Under the pieces are notes generated by a model. It did no database searches, was not told the DNA's origin, and was given only the letters and a program-made list of their open reading frames with translations. The position numbers were made by a program, and so were the translations under genes. From Hyphomicrobium sp. NDB2Meth4 (GTDB lineage: Bacteria > Pseudomonadota > Alphaproteobacteria > Rhizobiales > Hyphomicrobiaceae), in contig NZ_FPEJ01000001.1 of NCBI RefSeq assembly GCF_900117445.1, positions 1,044,501-1,108,500 on the forward strand: 64,000 bases of DNA, written 5' to 3'. This document shows, piece by piece, positions 26,955-35,713 of the stretch (positions within the stretch are counted from its first letter, which is position 1; each line of letters starts with the position of its first letter).

Positions 26955-28925
26955 ATGCCGGTTGCGTCGGGCATGACTTACTGGGAGGCGGTGCTACCCG
27001 GATTGGTGCTGGGGCTCCTTGCCGCCGGTCTGTTGCCTTGGCTCAACCGCAGCAACACGCTCGTCCGCACGATTGCGATCACCGTCGGGCTCGCTCTCGC
27101 CTGGCGCTACATGACCTGGCGCATCACCAGCACGTTGCCGCCGATAGGCCTGACGTGGGACTTCGCGTTCGGAGCAGGTTTCACGCTGATCGAGCTGCTC
27201 TCGATGATCGGCGCCTCGATCGCAATGCTCTTCCTGACGCGGACGATCAATCGGACACCGCAAGCCGAAGCCAACCTGCCTTGGCTCACCTCGCTGCCCG
27301 AGCCGCCGCTCGTCGACGTGCTGATCTGCACGTATAACGAGGAAAAGGCGATCCTCGAGCGCACCATCATCGGCGCTCTCGGCCTCGACTATCCGCGTTA
27401 TCGGCTCTGGGTATGCGATGACGGACGCCGCGAGTGGCTGAAGCAGCTTTGCGAACAGCATTCCTGCGGATACATCACCCGCCCGGACAATCGCCACGCC
27501 AAAGCCGGCAACATCAACAACGCGCTGCTTCACCTTTCGGAGTTGGCAGAACAGCCGGACTTCATCGCCATCCTCGATGCCGACTTCGTCCCGAAGGCGC
27601 AGTTCCTCAACCGCACGCTGGCGCTCACGCGCGACGATGACATCGGCGTCGTTCAGACACCGCAGCACTTCTTCAATCCAGATCCGATCCAGAACAACCT
27701 CTCGCTCGCGCGTGTTTGGCCCGACGAGCAGCGCTTCTTCTTCGATGTCGTAATGGCCTCGAAGGATGCCTGGGGTGGCGCGTTCTGCTGCGGCACATCT
27801 TCGATACTGCGCTTCGAGCCCCTGATGCGTATCGGTGGCTTCCCGACTGACTCCGTCACCGAAGATTATCTCGTCTCTCTGCGCCTCAGCGAAATCGGCT
27901 ATCGCACCATTTACCTCAACGAGCCGCTTTCACTCGGCCTCGCACCGGAAGGCCTGAAGGAGTATGTCTCGCAGCGCAGCCGCTGGGCGCTCGGTTTTAT
28001 GCAAATCTGCCGCGGTCCGAGCGGCCCCTTCAGCACCAGCGTGTCGACGCCATTCATTCAGCGTCTGATGCTTGTCGACACCTTCCTGCATTGGTCTGCA
28101 ACGCACGCCTTCCGGCTTTCGGCTCTGGTCATTCCCGCGGTCTATCTCCTGTTCAACATCCAGGCGGTCTATGCGGCAGTTCCCGATGCCGTATCGCACC
28201 TGTTCCCGTTCCTCGTTGTCCAGACGGCCGTGATCGCATGGCTCACCAAAGGGCGCGTGCTGCCGATCATGAACGATCTCAGCCAGCTCCTCGTCGCCAA
28301 CGACATCGCCAAGTCCGTGCTCGTAGGTCTGTTCAAGCCGCAGGGCCATAAGTTTGAGGTCACGGCAAAAGGCGGCGATCGCAGCAAGGGCTTCGTGCAG
28401 TGGAAGATGCTGCGCATGTTCCTCGCCTATCTGATCATCACGGTGGGCGGGGTGATCTGGGCATTCGGGTTCGACGATTCACGCTCCCTCACCGATGCCA
28501 GTGCCATCGCGCTCTTCTGGAGCTGGTACAATATCGTCATCCTGACGCTCGCGTGCTTCGTCTGTTTCGAAACTTCGCAGCAGCGCCAGGGCGATCGCTT
28601 CAGCGGATCGGGCTGGGCCATGGTTCTGGCAGGCGCCGACAAGGCGATGTTGCCCATCGCTGATATCTCGGTCAGCGGCATGCGTCTCTATGGCACCGCG
28701 CCAGGTGCGGTCGGCAGCGACGTTGAGATCGCTTTCGACGGCATCGAAGTCCAAGCGAAAGTCGCGCGCATCGACGTAGGGGACTTCGCCGTCGAGTTCG
28801 CACCCTCACAGGAAATGCATGCCCGCCTCGTCCGGCACATTTACGGTGGCGGCTACGGCACCAGCTCTGTCGACATAGAGCCAGCGAAGGTCGCCAGCGC
28901 CATCCTCAACCGCGTCCTGCGTTAG
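26955..28925 (+). CDS. Family 2 glycosyltransferase with C-terminal PilZ domain (cellulose-synthase-like)
   Basis: 656 residues. Three membrane segments are followed by a cytosolic GT2 domain with all processive-synthase motifs: DDG (155-157), DAD (208-210), TED (302-304) and QRSRW (340-344). More membrane helices follow, then a PilZ domain with RxxxR (Arg544, Arg548) and DxSxxG (Asp570, Ser572, Gly575), the c-di-GMP-binding signature. It should polymerise a nucleotide sugar and move the chain across the inner membrane when c-di-GMP is bound. It is coupled to the membrane-fusion protein gene four bases upstream. bcsB, bcsZ and bcsC are absent nearby, so this is not a standard cellulose operon. 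Confidence 0.9.
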   Translation: MPVASGMTYWEAVLPGLVLGLLAAGLLPWLNRSNTLVRTIAITVGLALAWRYMTWRITSTLPPIGLTWDFAFGAGFTLIELLSMIGASIAMLFLTRTINRTPQAEANLPWLTSLPEPPLVDVLICTYNEEKAILERTIIGALGLDYPRYRLWVCDDGRREWLKQLCEQHSCGYITRPDNRHAKAGNINNALLHLSELAEQPDFIAILDADFVPKAQFLNRTLALTRDDDIGVVQTPQHFFNPDPIQNNLSLARVWPDEQRFFFDVVMASKDAWGGAFCCGTSSILRFEPLMRIGGFPTDSVTEDYLVSLRLSEIGYRTIYLNEPLSLGLAPEGLKEYVSQRSRWALGFMQICRGPSGPFSTSVSTPFIQRLMLVDTFLHWSATHAFRLSALVIPAVYLLFNIQAVYAAVPDAVSHLFPFLVVQTAVIAWLTKGRVLPIMNDLSQLLVANDIAKSVLVGLFKPQGHKFEVTAKGGDRSKGFVQWKMLRMFLAYLIITVGGVIWAFGFDDSRSLTDASAIALFWSWYNIVILTLACFVCFETSQQRQGDRFSGSGWAMVLAGADKAMLPIADISVSGMRLYGTAPGAVGSDVEIAFDGIEVQAKVARIDVGDFAVEFAPSQEMHARLVRHIYGGGYGTSSVDIEPAKVASAILNRVLR

Positions 28926-29092
28926 TCGGCACGGTGGCTGCCTAAGAAGCGGTCAAGTCGCCCCGCGCTTGCCGATATGTTTCTGCCGCCGAATAGTCAT
29001 TAAGCCATCTTTGACTTGATATTCCCGCGCAACCGTCCGAGCAATAGGCCTCGTACGACGGCAGGGTTCATCCACAGCACAGCGGGCGCGGC

Positions 29093-30757
29093 ATGGCACA
29101 ATCGATCGTCGAGGCGCGGCACTCCCAGGCATTCCCGGTGTTGCTACCGGAAGAAATCGAGCGCGTCAGGCGCTTCGGCCAGCCGCGATCGTTCGCAGCC
29201 GGAGAACACCTCGCCAGCGTCGGAGAGCACGCGCCAGGTGTGATGCTCATTCTGTCCGGCAAGGTCGATGTGTTCCAATCCAAGGGCGAGCGCCGCACCT
29301 TGATCGTCACGCATGAGCCCGGCGGCTTCATGGGAGAGCTGGCACAGCTCGGCGGACGCCCGGCGCTCATCGACGCCATCGCCAGCGAACCGGTTGACGT
29401 CCTCGTCATTCCCGTTGCGGAGCTGCGCTCATTGCTCATCGCCGAGGCCGAGCTCGGCGAACGTATCATGCGCGCGCTGATCTTGCGGCGCATCGGGCTT
29501 CTCGAAACGGGAGCCGGCGGCCCGATCATCGTCGGCAGTGCGGAAAATGGCGACGTGCTGCGCCTCGAAGGCTTCCTCACTCGCAACGGCCACCCGCATC
29601 AGCGCCTCGATCCCGAGAGCGACCCCTGCGGCCGAGTTCTCGTCGAGAAGTTCGAGGTCTCACTCCAGAACTTGCCGATCGTCCTCTGCCCCAATGGCAG
29701 GCTTCTTCACAATCCGTCCGAGACCGAGCTGGCGCGCTGCATCGGGCTCATCTCGCCGCTCGACCCCGATGAGGTTCATGACGTCGCCATCGTCGGTGCC
29801 GGCCCCGCCGGCCTCGCGACGGCCGTCTATGCAGCCTCCGAGGGATTGTCCGTGCTCGTGCTCGACTGCCGCGCTTTCGGAGGGCAGGCCGGCGCCTCGG
29901 CCCGCATCGAGAACTATCTCGGTTTCCCCACCGGGATCACCGGAATGGCGCTGATGGCTCGCGCCTATAATCAGGCGCTGAAGTTCGGCGCCGACATGGT
30001 CATCCCCTGCGAAGCAAAGCATCTCGAACCGCGCAACGCCTCCTGCGGCGCCTTCGTGCTCCAGCTTGGGGACGCGGGCAAAGTGCGCGCACGATCGGTC
30101 GTGTTGGCCAGCGGAGTTCGCTATCGCCGGCTCGACGTTCCCAACCTGTCCGACTTCGAGATGACCAGCATCCACTACTGGGCGTCACCCCTGGAGGCCA
30201 ATCTGTGTGCGAAGCAGGAAGTGGCACTGGTCGGTGCCGGAAACTCGGCAGGACAGGCAGTTGTCTATCTCGCCAGCCGCGCCAAGAAGGTCTGGCTCCT
30301 GGCCCGCGGTGGAGACTTGGACGCGAGCATGTCGCGCTACCTGGTCGATCGCATCCGCGGGCTCCCCAACGTCGAGGTGCTGCTCAACACCGAGGTGACA
30401 GCCCTCGATGGGAGCGACGGGCGTCTTGAAACCGTTCGTTGGCGCAAGCGCAGCGGCGAGGAAGAGCAGCACGACATCCGCCATCTGTTCCTTTTCATCG
30501 GCGCTGATCCCAACACCGACTGGCTGCACAATTCAGGCGTCGCTCTGGATGGTAAAGGCTTCGTGCTGACGGGCGCGCAACTCCCTGATGGCAACGGCAA
30601 GCTTTTGGAAACCAGCCGGCCCGGGATTTTCGCCATCGGCGATGTGCGTTCGGGATCCGTAAAGCGCGTTGCCGCTTCCGTAGGCGAGGGTGCCCAGGTC
30701 GTCGCCGCGCTGCACGCTTATCTTGCCGAAGAGCCGGTGTCGGCCAAAGTCGCCTAG
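29093..30757 (+). CDS. Cyclic-nucleotide-binding domain fused to thioredoxin-reductase-like FAD oxidoreductase
   Basis: 554 residues. Residues about 15-130 are a cNMP-binding (CAP-type) fold with SGKVDVFQSKGERRTLIV and GFMGELAQLGGRPAL. A poorly recognised linker of about 90 residues follows, perhaps glutaredoxin-like. The rest is a class II pyridine-nucleotide oxidoreductase: FAD site VAIVGAGPAGLATA (near 233), GGQAG, NADPH site ALVGAGNSAGQAVVYLA (near 380) and the end motif AIGDVRSGSVKRVA. The redox-active CxxC expected between the FAD and NADPH motifs is missing: the region reads IHYWASPLEANLC. So it is probably not a thioredoxin reductase but an NAD(P)H:acceptor enzyme or sensor. Confidence 0.88.
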   Translation: MAQSIVEARHSQAFPVLLPEEIERVRRFGQPRSFAAGEHLASVGEHAPGVMLILSGKVDVFQSKGERRTLIVTHEPGGFMGELAQLGGRPALIDAIASEPVDVLVIPVAELRSLLIAEAELGERIMRALILRRIGLLETGAGGPIIVGSAENGDVLRLEGFLTRNGHPHQRLDPESDPCGRVLVEKFEVSLQNLPIVLCPNGRLLHNPSETELARCIGLISPLDPDEVHDVAIVGAGPAGLATAVYAASEGLSVLVLDCRAFGGQAGASARIENYLGFPTGITGMALMARAYNQALKFGADMVIPCEAKHLEPRNASCGAFVLQLGDAGKVRARSVVLASGVRYRRLDVPNLSDFEMTSIHYWASPLEANLCAKQEVALVGAGNSAGQAVVYLASRAKKVWLLARGGDLDASMSRYLVDRIRGLPNVEVLLNTEVTALDGSDGRLETVRWRKRSGEEEQHDIRHLFLFIGADPNTDWLHNSGVALDGKGFVLTGAQLPDGNGKLLETSRPGIFAIGDVRSGSVKRVAASVGEGAQVVAALHAYLAEEPVSAKVA

Positions 30758-30827
30758 CGCTGGTTGAAGCCGGCGTGCGCACGTCAATCCGCTTGCAGCC
30801 CGACGCGGCCGGTGCAATCAATTGGCA

Positions 30828-31793
30828 ATGACAAAGGCATCTCACCCCCGCGTCGTCTCGCTCATCGCGAGCTCAACCGAGATTTTGAACGCGCTTGGCG
30901 CCGGAGATTTGCAGGTCGCCCGTTCTCACGAGTGCGACTATCCCCCATCGGTCCTCAACCTGCCTGCGGTCACACGCCCGAAGTTCGACGTCAGCGGCTC
31001 CAGCTCCGAAATCGACCAGCGCGTGCGCTCACTCGTAGAGCGCGGCTTGTCCGTCTACGAGGTCGATGCCGAAGCGCTCGAAGCCCTCAAGCCCGATGTC
31101 ATCCTCACGCAGGATCAGTGTCAGGTGTGCGCCGTCTCTCTCGCAGACGTCGAACGCGCCGTGTGTGAGTTCGTGCACAGCCGTCCGCGCGTCGTCTCCA
31201 TGCACCCGCACACCATGGCCGACATATTCCGCGACATTCATCGCGTGGCCGACGCCATTGGACGCCCTGACGCGGGCGACAAGCTGATCGCCTCGATGAA
31301 GCGCCGCCTCGCGGCTGTTTCAGCGCTCGTTATGGGGTTGCCGAGAAAGCGGCTTGCGTTCATCGAGTGGGTCGATCCGCCGATGTCTGGCGGCCATTGG
31401 ATGCCCGAGCTGATCAGCACCGCTGGCGGCATCAGCTTGTTCGGCGTCACTGGTGAGTCATCGCCCTGGATTACCTGGAAGGATGTCGCTGCCGCCGATC
31501 CCGACGTCATCGTCGTAGCGCCCTGCGGTTACGACATCGACGTGACGCGACGCGAGGTCCGCCCTCTCGTGCATTATGAGGTCTGGCAAAACCTGCGCGC
31601 GGTGCGCGACGGCCAAGTCTACCTCGCCGACGGCAACGCTTATTTCAATCGCCCTGGCCCTCGCCTCATCGACAGCGCGGAGATATTGGCCGAGATCATG
31701 CACCCCGATGCATGCAACTACGGGCTGCGCGGCAAGGCCTATGTCGAGTACGAGATGATCCCTCCCGGCGTCATCACCACGAAGGCAGGCTAG
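30828..31793 (+). CDS. BtuF-like cobalamin-binding protein, apparently cytosolic
   Basis: 321 residues from the ATG at 30828. It has the fold of type III periplasmic binding proteins: VVSLIASSTEILNALGAG at the start, LKPDVILTQDQCQVCAVS in the middle, and a second lobe with RLAFIEWVDPPMSGGHWMPE and DPDVIVVAPCGYDID. These match the proteins annotated as cobalamin-binding in the BtuF/FhuD superfamily. No signal peptide is present, unlike true BtuF, and no ABC permease or ATPase genes are adjacent, so it may not be a transporter component. A link with B12-dependent Ecm encoded 11 kb away is possible but speculative. Confidence 0.8.
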   Translation: MTKASHPRVVSLIASSTEILNALGAGDLQVARSHECDYPPSVLNLPAVTRPKFDVSGSSSEIDQRVRSLVERGLSVYEVDAEALEALKPDVILTQDQCQVCAVSLADVERAVCEFVHSRPRVVSMHPHTMADIFRDIHRVADAIGRPDAGDKLIASMKRRLAAVSALVMGLPRKRLAFIEWVDPPMSGGHWMPELISTAGGISLFGVTGESSPWITWKDVAAADPDVIVVAPCGYDIDVTRREVRPLVHYEVWQNLRAVRDGQVYLADGNAYFNRPGPRLIDSAEILAEIMHPDACNYGLRGKAYVEYEMIPPGVITTKAG

Positions 31794-31807
31794 ACGGCGC
31801 GCTCCAT

Positions 31808-32179
31808 TCAGATGTTTTCGTTCATCCGCCGAAGTCGCTTGGACAGCCGTCGCATCAGGCTGAGCGCAAACGACGGCGTACGCTCGATCAGATAGTTGAA
31901 AGCCGCCTCGCCGATCACTGCCAACTCTGTCGGCTCGCGTGCAATGGCCGTAGCCCCGCGCGGCGCCCCATCGATCAGCGAAAGCTCGCCGAAAGTCTCT
32001 CCGGGCCGCACCGTTTCCAGCACTTCTCCTGACGACATGATGCTGACGGAGCCCGTCCGCACCACGTACATCGTGCAGCCCTCGTCACCCTCGACGAAAA
32101 TGCGCTCGCCGGCCTCGAACCGCTCCAGCGGGTAGCCGGCGCGCACTAATCCTTCAAAATCAAAGCCATCGCTCGCCAT
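31808..32179 (-). CDS. Stand-alone cyclic-nucleotide-binding domain protein
   Basis: 123 residues that consist of one cNMP-binding domain: ERFEAGERIFVEGDEGCTMYVV, then the phosphate-cassette region GETFGELSLIDGAPRGATAIA with the conserved Glu and Arg, and a C-terminal helix ending RRLSKRLRRMNENI. There is no helix-turn-helix or enzyme domain, so it is not a CRP regulator by itself; it may act as a regulatory partner. Its domain resembles that at the N-terminus of the oxidoreductase encoded nearby. The ATG at 32179 is the first in frame; a GTG lies three codons upstream. Confidence 0.8.
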   Translation of the reverse strand: MASDGFDFEGLVRAGYPLERFEAGERIFVEGDEGCTMYVVRTGSVSIMSSGEVLETVRPGETFGELSLIDGAPRGATAIAREPTELAVIGEAAFNYLIERTPSFALSLMRRLSKRLRRMNENI

Positions 32180-32381
32180 ATGCACCACCGAGGGAGGCTA
32201 TTGGAAAACCCGAGCCTATGCCGCGGCCGCCGCCCCGGCAACCCGGACCGCAGCTCTATTCCGCGTGGCGCGGCCGTTACGCGTCGCTGCCCCTGGCGCA
32301 TCCGAAGCGCGATCTACGGGACAAGCGCGCGATTTTCCTATATCGGCCTATACAAGCTGTTGCGAAACGGGGGACAGGGAC

Positions 32382-34235
32382 ATGGCAGCGACGAGGCCGG
32401 CATCGACCTCTGGATTCGGGCGTGCACTCGACTATCTGCTCGGGCGCAACACGCTCATCGGCATAGCCTCGATGATGCTGCTGCTGATCTCCGGCTTCGC
32501 CACCTGGCACGGCATGCGCGATTTCATCATCGGCGTGTCGACCTCCCCGGCTGGCAATTCGCAGGAGCTGCCGGGCGGGCTCTCGTTCTCCAACGACTTC
32601 CTTGTCATTATCGTCGTCTTTGCGCTGACCTTCCTGATGTGGCTGGCGCTGCGCGAGTCATTCGGTGTCGGCCGCCGTCTCTCCGACCGCATCGTCACCT
32701 TCCCGCTCTATGTGTTCCTCGCCATCTGGTCGATCGGCTTCGGCTACGGGTTCTGGTGGAGCCTCATCGCTGGCGAGGAAGCAACGCGCACTGGCCTCGC
32801 TGGCTTGCAGCAGGACGCTGGCGACGCGGCGAGCGCCGTCGCGGCCAGGCTCGATGCCGTGAAGGTCGGCCTCGACAGCGTCGTCACCTGGTCGCAAACA
32901 CAGATGACGCGCGAGGAAACCAGCGGTGGCTCGTGCGGCACCTCATCGGGAGCTGGGCGCGGCCCGCTCTATAACGCTCGCGTTGCCGTACGCGATCAGA
33001 TCGCCTCGCTGCGCGACGGCGTAGAGAATTCCTGGATCAAGCCTGTCCAGGACGACATCGGGGCCCTTCAGCAGAGCGTCGCCTCGCTCCAGGGCAATAC
33101 GGTCGCCGAACGTCAGGCCAGCTTCAACGCCATGGCAACGCGCATCCGCTCGCGTGCGCGCGACATCGCCGCCCGCTCCAACGAGCTCGGCAAATCGACA
33201 GCAACGGAAATGCGCGCCATCGCCGCCGCCGTATCGGTGCCTCCGGGGCAGAGCGGCTTCTCTTGTTACGACCCGACACTGGCGCAGCGTCTCACTCAAG
33301 CCGCGGTGCAGGCCGATCAGCCGGCGACGTTGGAGCTGCGCGAAGCCTCGTTCAACGAAGGCCCCGCTGGCGTCGCCAATGCCATCAAGCGGCTGTGGGA
33401 GAATATCGGCTCATATCTGTCGAGCCTCATTGGTTACATCACCGGCGCTGCACCGGAGGGCGCGACCAAGAGCGGCGAGCCGATCACCGGCCGCGATATG
33501 ATTGCGCTGCTCGCAACAATCGGCATCGACCTGGGGCTTCTTGCGCTGGCGATCCTCAATCCACCGCCCGCTGAGAGCCGCCGCCCGCAACCGCAGGTGA
33601 TCCGTCAGATCCGCGCCGCCGTGAACACGGCCATCGAGCGCGCGCCCGGCGCCACGATGGAGTGGGTGCGCCGGCATTTCATCTATCACAAGCGCAACTC
33701 GTACCTTGTCATCCCCAATCTCTATAGCTGCGATCCCAGCAACGAGCAGGAGTGCTCGAAAGCGCTCGCAATGAACCAGCTTGCCGGCGTTCTGGACGAT
33801 CTCGATCTCGTGCGTTGGCCCCAACGCGCACCCTGGTGGAAGTTCTTCCGCAGCGGTGAGCTCGAACAGCTCAAGGCCGAGGAAGCCGCCGCCAGCGACA
33901 CCGACCTCAGCGCCATCCGCAAGCAGTGGCTGAAGGATCATCCCAAGGCCGAGGGCGAGAAGACCGAGGAGGATATTGCGTTCGAGAAGGCGCAACCCCT
34001 TCGCAACCACGGCCTGTTCTCGAAAGCGGAAAAGGCGCTCACGTTCGCCGGATGGAGCGAGCGCGCTCGCCGCGACATTGAGATCTTCCCGCTTGAGGAC
34101 GTTGAAGGGCTGACGCCGATCCTCATGGTGCTCGCCGACGACGGCAGCATCGAGAAGGCCGAGGCGGAAGAAGCGCAGGCCGCAGCCAAGAAAAGCTGGT
34201 GGCCATTCGGCACGCGCGAGACAAAGACCGCTTAG
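32382..34235 (+). CDS. Hypothetical membrane protein with long coiled-coil region
   Basis: 617 residues from the ATG at 32382, which follows GGGGACAGGGAC. Three hydrophobic segments lie in the first 130 residues, a helical, probably coiled-coil region spans about 145-290 (DAASAVAARLDAVKVGLDSV and similar), a further membrane segment (MIALLATIGIDLGLLALAIL) is near 415, and the C-terminal 190 residues are soluble and charged, with PNLYSCDPSNEQECSKAL and a Lys/Glu-rich tail. The family is not recognised. Topology suggests a periplasmic coiled coil between membrane anchors and a cytosolic tail. A strong hairpin follows the stop. Confidence 0.75.
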   Translation: MAATRPASTSGFGRALDYLLGRNTLIGIASMMLLLISGFATWHGMRDFIIGVSTSPAGNSQELPGGLSFSNDFLVIIVVFALTFLMWLALRESFGVGRRLSDRIVTFPLYVFLAIWSIGFGYGFWWSLIAGEEATRTGLAGLQQDAGDAASAVAARLDAVKVGLDSVVTWSQTQMTREETSGGSCGTSSGAGRGPLYNARVAVRDQIASLRDGVENSWIKPVQDDIGALQQSVASLQGNTVAERQASFNAMATRIRSRARDIAARSNELGKSTATEMRAIAAAVSVPPGQSGFSCYDPTLAQRLTQAAVQADQPATLELREASFNEGPAGVANAIKRLWENIGSYLSSLIGYITGAAPEGATKSGEPITGRDMIALLATIGIDLGLLALAILNPPPAESRRPQPQVIRQIRAAVNTAIERAPGATMEWVRRHFIYHKRNSYLVIPNLYSCDPSNEQECSKALAMNQLAGVLDDLDLVRWPQRAPWWKFFRSGELEQLKAEEAAASDTDLSAIRKQWLKDHPKAEGEKTEEDIAFEKAQPLRNHGLFSKAEKALTFAGWSERARRDIEIFPLEDVEGLTPILMVLADDGSIEKAEAEEAQAAAKKSWWPFGTRETKTA

Positions 34236-34244
34236 ACACGAAGA

Positions 34245-34274
34245 AGCACCGCGGGCGTGTTCGCCCGCAGTGCT
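34245..34274 (+). terminator. Hairpin after the coiled-coil membrane protein gene
   Basis: 13-bp stem AGCACCGCGGGCG/CGCCCGCAGTGCT with one mismatch and loop TGTT, ten bases past the stop codon; not followed by a T-run. Confidence 0.6.
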
Positions 34275-34312
34275 TGTCGAAAAGCCATTCCTCGACCGTG
34301 CGCGCGGTTAGC

Positions 34313-34576
34313 TCAGCCGCGCCACAGCCAGACCGTCAGCGCGGCGCCGGCCACGGCGAGGAGATACATCAGCAGCGGTGACAGCAGGCCCAAGATCGCC
34401 GCGATGTGGAAGCCCATGAACGATCCGGCAATGCCGACGAGCGCGTAAGTCACGTCGCCCGCCCCTGTCGCTGCCGTAACCTGGCGTCCGAGCCAGCCGC
34501 GGCCATGCCTGTTCAGGGCAAAGCCAATCGCTGCACCAAAAATGACGAGCAGGAGAAACGTGCCGATAGCACCCAT
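34313..34576 (-). CDS. GlsB/YeaQ/YmgE-family small membrane protein
   Basis: 87 residues with three hydrophobic segments and the glycine-rich pattern of the family (FLLLVIFGAAIGFALNRH, then GIAGSFMGFHIAAILG). These proteins were named transglycosylase-associated but are small inner-membrane stress-linked proteins of unknown activity. The second half is longer and more hydrophobic than the shortest family members. It is convergent with the large membrane protein gene. Confidence 0.75.
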   Translation of the reverse strand: MGAIGTFLLLVIFGAAIGFALNRHGRGWLGRQVTAATGAGDVTYALVGIAGSFMGFHIAAILGLLSPLLMYLLAVAGAALTVWLWRG

Positions 34577-34679
34577 GTGCGCACCTCGTTGAGCCGGAGC
34601 GAATCAGACCGGCTAATTCTACGCCGGCTTATCAACTCTCCGAGCACGGCTTGCGTTCCGAGCGAGGTGTGGGCGTCTG

Positions 34680-34880
34680 TCAGCCAATCAGCGAAAAGGT
34701 CAGGATCGCAACGGTCACGACAACGGCCCCGGCAACGAAGCCGGCCAGCAGTGCCTGAAAGAAGGTGGTCGAGTCAGCTTCAGCCTGCGACCAGGCGATC
34801 TGGTTGATCGCATCGTCCAGCGCCAGGCGCAGCTCCATTGTCGAGAGGCTGTCGATCGAGCGGTTACGCCAAGTCACCAT
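34680..34880 (-). CDS. Small single-pass membrane protein
   Basis: 66 residues: a soluble N-terminal half with a helical segment (STMELRLALDDAINQIAWSQ) and one C-terminal membrane helix (ALLAGFVAGAVVVTVAILTF) ending in a few residues. GGAG lies ten bases before the ATG at 34880. The tail-anchored layout suggests a small regulatory or stress protein, but no family is recognised. Gap to neighbours is about 100 bases on both sides. Confidence 0.55.
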   Translation of the reverse strand: MVTWRNRSIDSLSTMELRLALDDAINQIAWSQAEADSTTFFQALLAGFVAGAVVVTVAILTFSLIG

Positions 34881-34984
34881 GGGAGCCAAGCTCCTTCTAC
34901 GCAAACAACGTTACAGTCACCCCCTCAGCAATGAGCGTGCCAGTAATAAATAGGCCGTCCGAAGAGCATTCTCAATCCGCGCGC

Positions 34985-35713
34985 CTAGAAGTTCGCGCGA
35001 TAGAAGTCCTCGCATCCCGCGCTCGACATCACCGGATAAGGCCGCACGTCCTGCACGGTTTGGTTACTGACGAGAACGGTCGTGTAATAGCGGGCATAAC
35101 GGCCCTCATCGCGCCCGTAGAAATCGCGGCAGTATTGCCAGGCTTCATTGGTCCCGTTCGACCTGACGTAGTCCGGTCCGCCAGCAATAGACACCAGCTC
35201 CGCCGTGCCCATGCCCGGCCGGATCATGCTCCAGGCTTCGGCGGGCACGCCGCATCCCGAGAATCCGGTGGCTGAAATAATGACGAAGCACAGTCCCAAA
35301 ATGGGGCGGCTGATGCGCTTTCCTTCGTGCATCACCTGGGCGAGTGCAGATGCAACGGCAGCGAGCCGGGAGCTTTGCTCCGTTGCCTCGGCGCCGCTCC
35401 TCTCCTCGAAGCCAGACAGGACGTGGTAGTCGCGCGCGCTCCACGATTGCGAGGCGCGTGCCTCCTCGATGGTCTGGTGCCACAACGTGGCATCCGCTTT
35501 CTCAATGGCCATAGTTGCGCGCCGTGCCTGCAACTTTCCATCCCTGTCCGTCAGCGACCCGAACCAGATGAGGATCGCAACCGGCCCACCGATCATGAGT
35601 GCGAACGCGCAGAACACGGCTGCGATGACGCCGGCGCCCAGCGATATGGCGGCATGAACGGCAAGGAGGCCGAGCGCACTTGCGATGATTAGTGCTGATC
35701 CCCGTGGCAGCAT
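34985..35713 (-). CDS. Membrane protein with C-terminal BamE/SmpA-like domain, possibly two genes in one frame
   Basis: 242 residues. Two hydrophobic segments at about 6-50 and a charged helical part come first. At residue 128 an internal Met begins what looks like a separate lipoprotein signal (LGLCFVIISATGFSGCG), followed by a SmpA/OmlA-like fold (IRPGMGTAELVSIAGGPDYV, then AWQYCRDFYG). BamE-type lipoproteins normally start just like this, so the C-terminal 115 residues could be translated from their own start. Alternatively the whole is one protein with an internal membrane helix. No ribosome-binding site decides the matter clearly. Confidence 0.6.
   Translation of the reverse strand: MLPRGSALIIASALGLLAVHAAISLGAGVIAAVFCAFALMIGGPVAILIWFGSLTDRDGKLQARRATMAIEKADATLWHQTIEEARASQSWSARDYHVLSGFEERSGAEATEQSSRLAAVASALAQVMHEGKRISRPILGLCFVIISATGFSGCGVPAEAWSMIRPGMGTAELVSIAGGPDYVRSNGTNEAWQYCRDFYGRDEGRYARYYTTVLVSNQTVQDVRPYPVMSSAGCEDFYRANF

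Noticed and set aside
30758-30827. Cobalamin riboswitch before the BtuF-like gene or ecm
   Set aside because: The gap before the BtuF-like gene is only 70 bases and lacks the B12-box; the ecm upstream gap is also too short.
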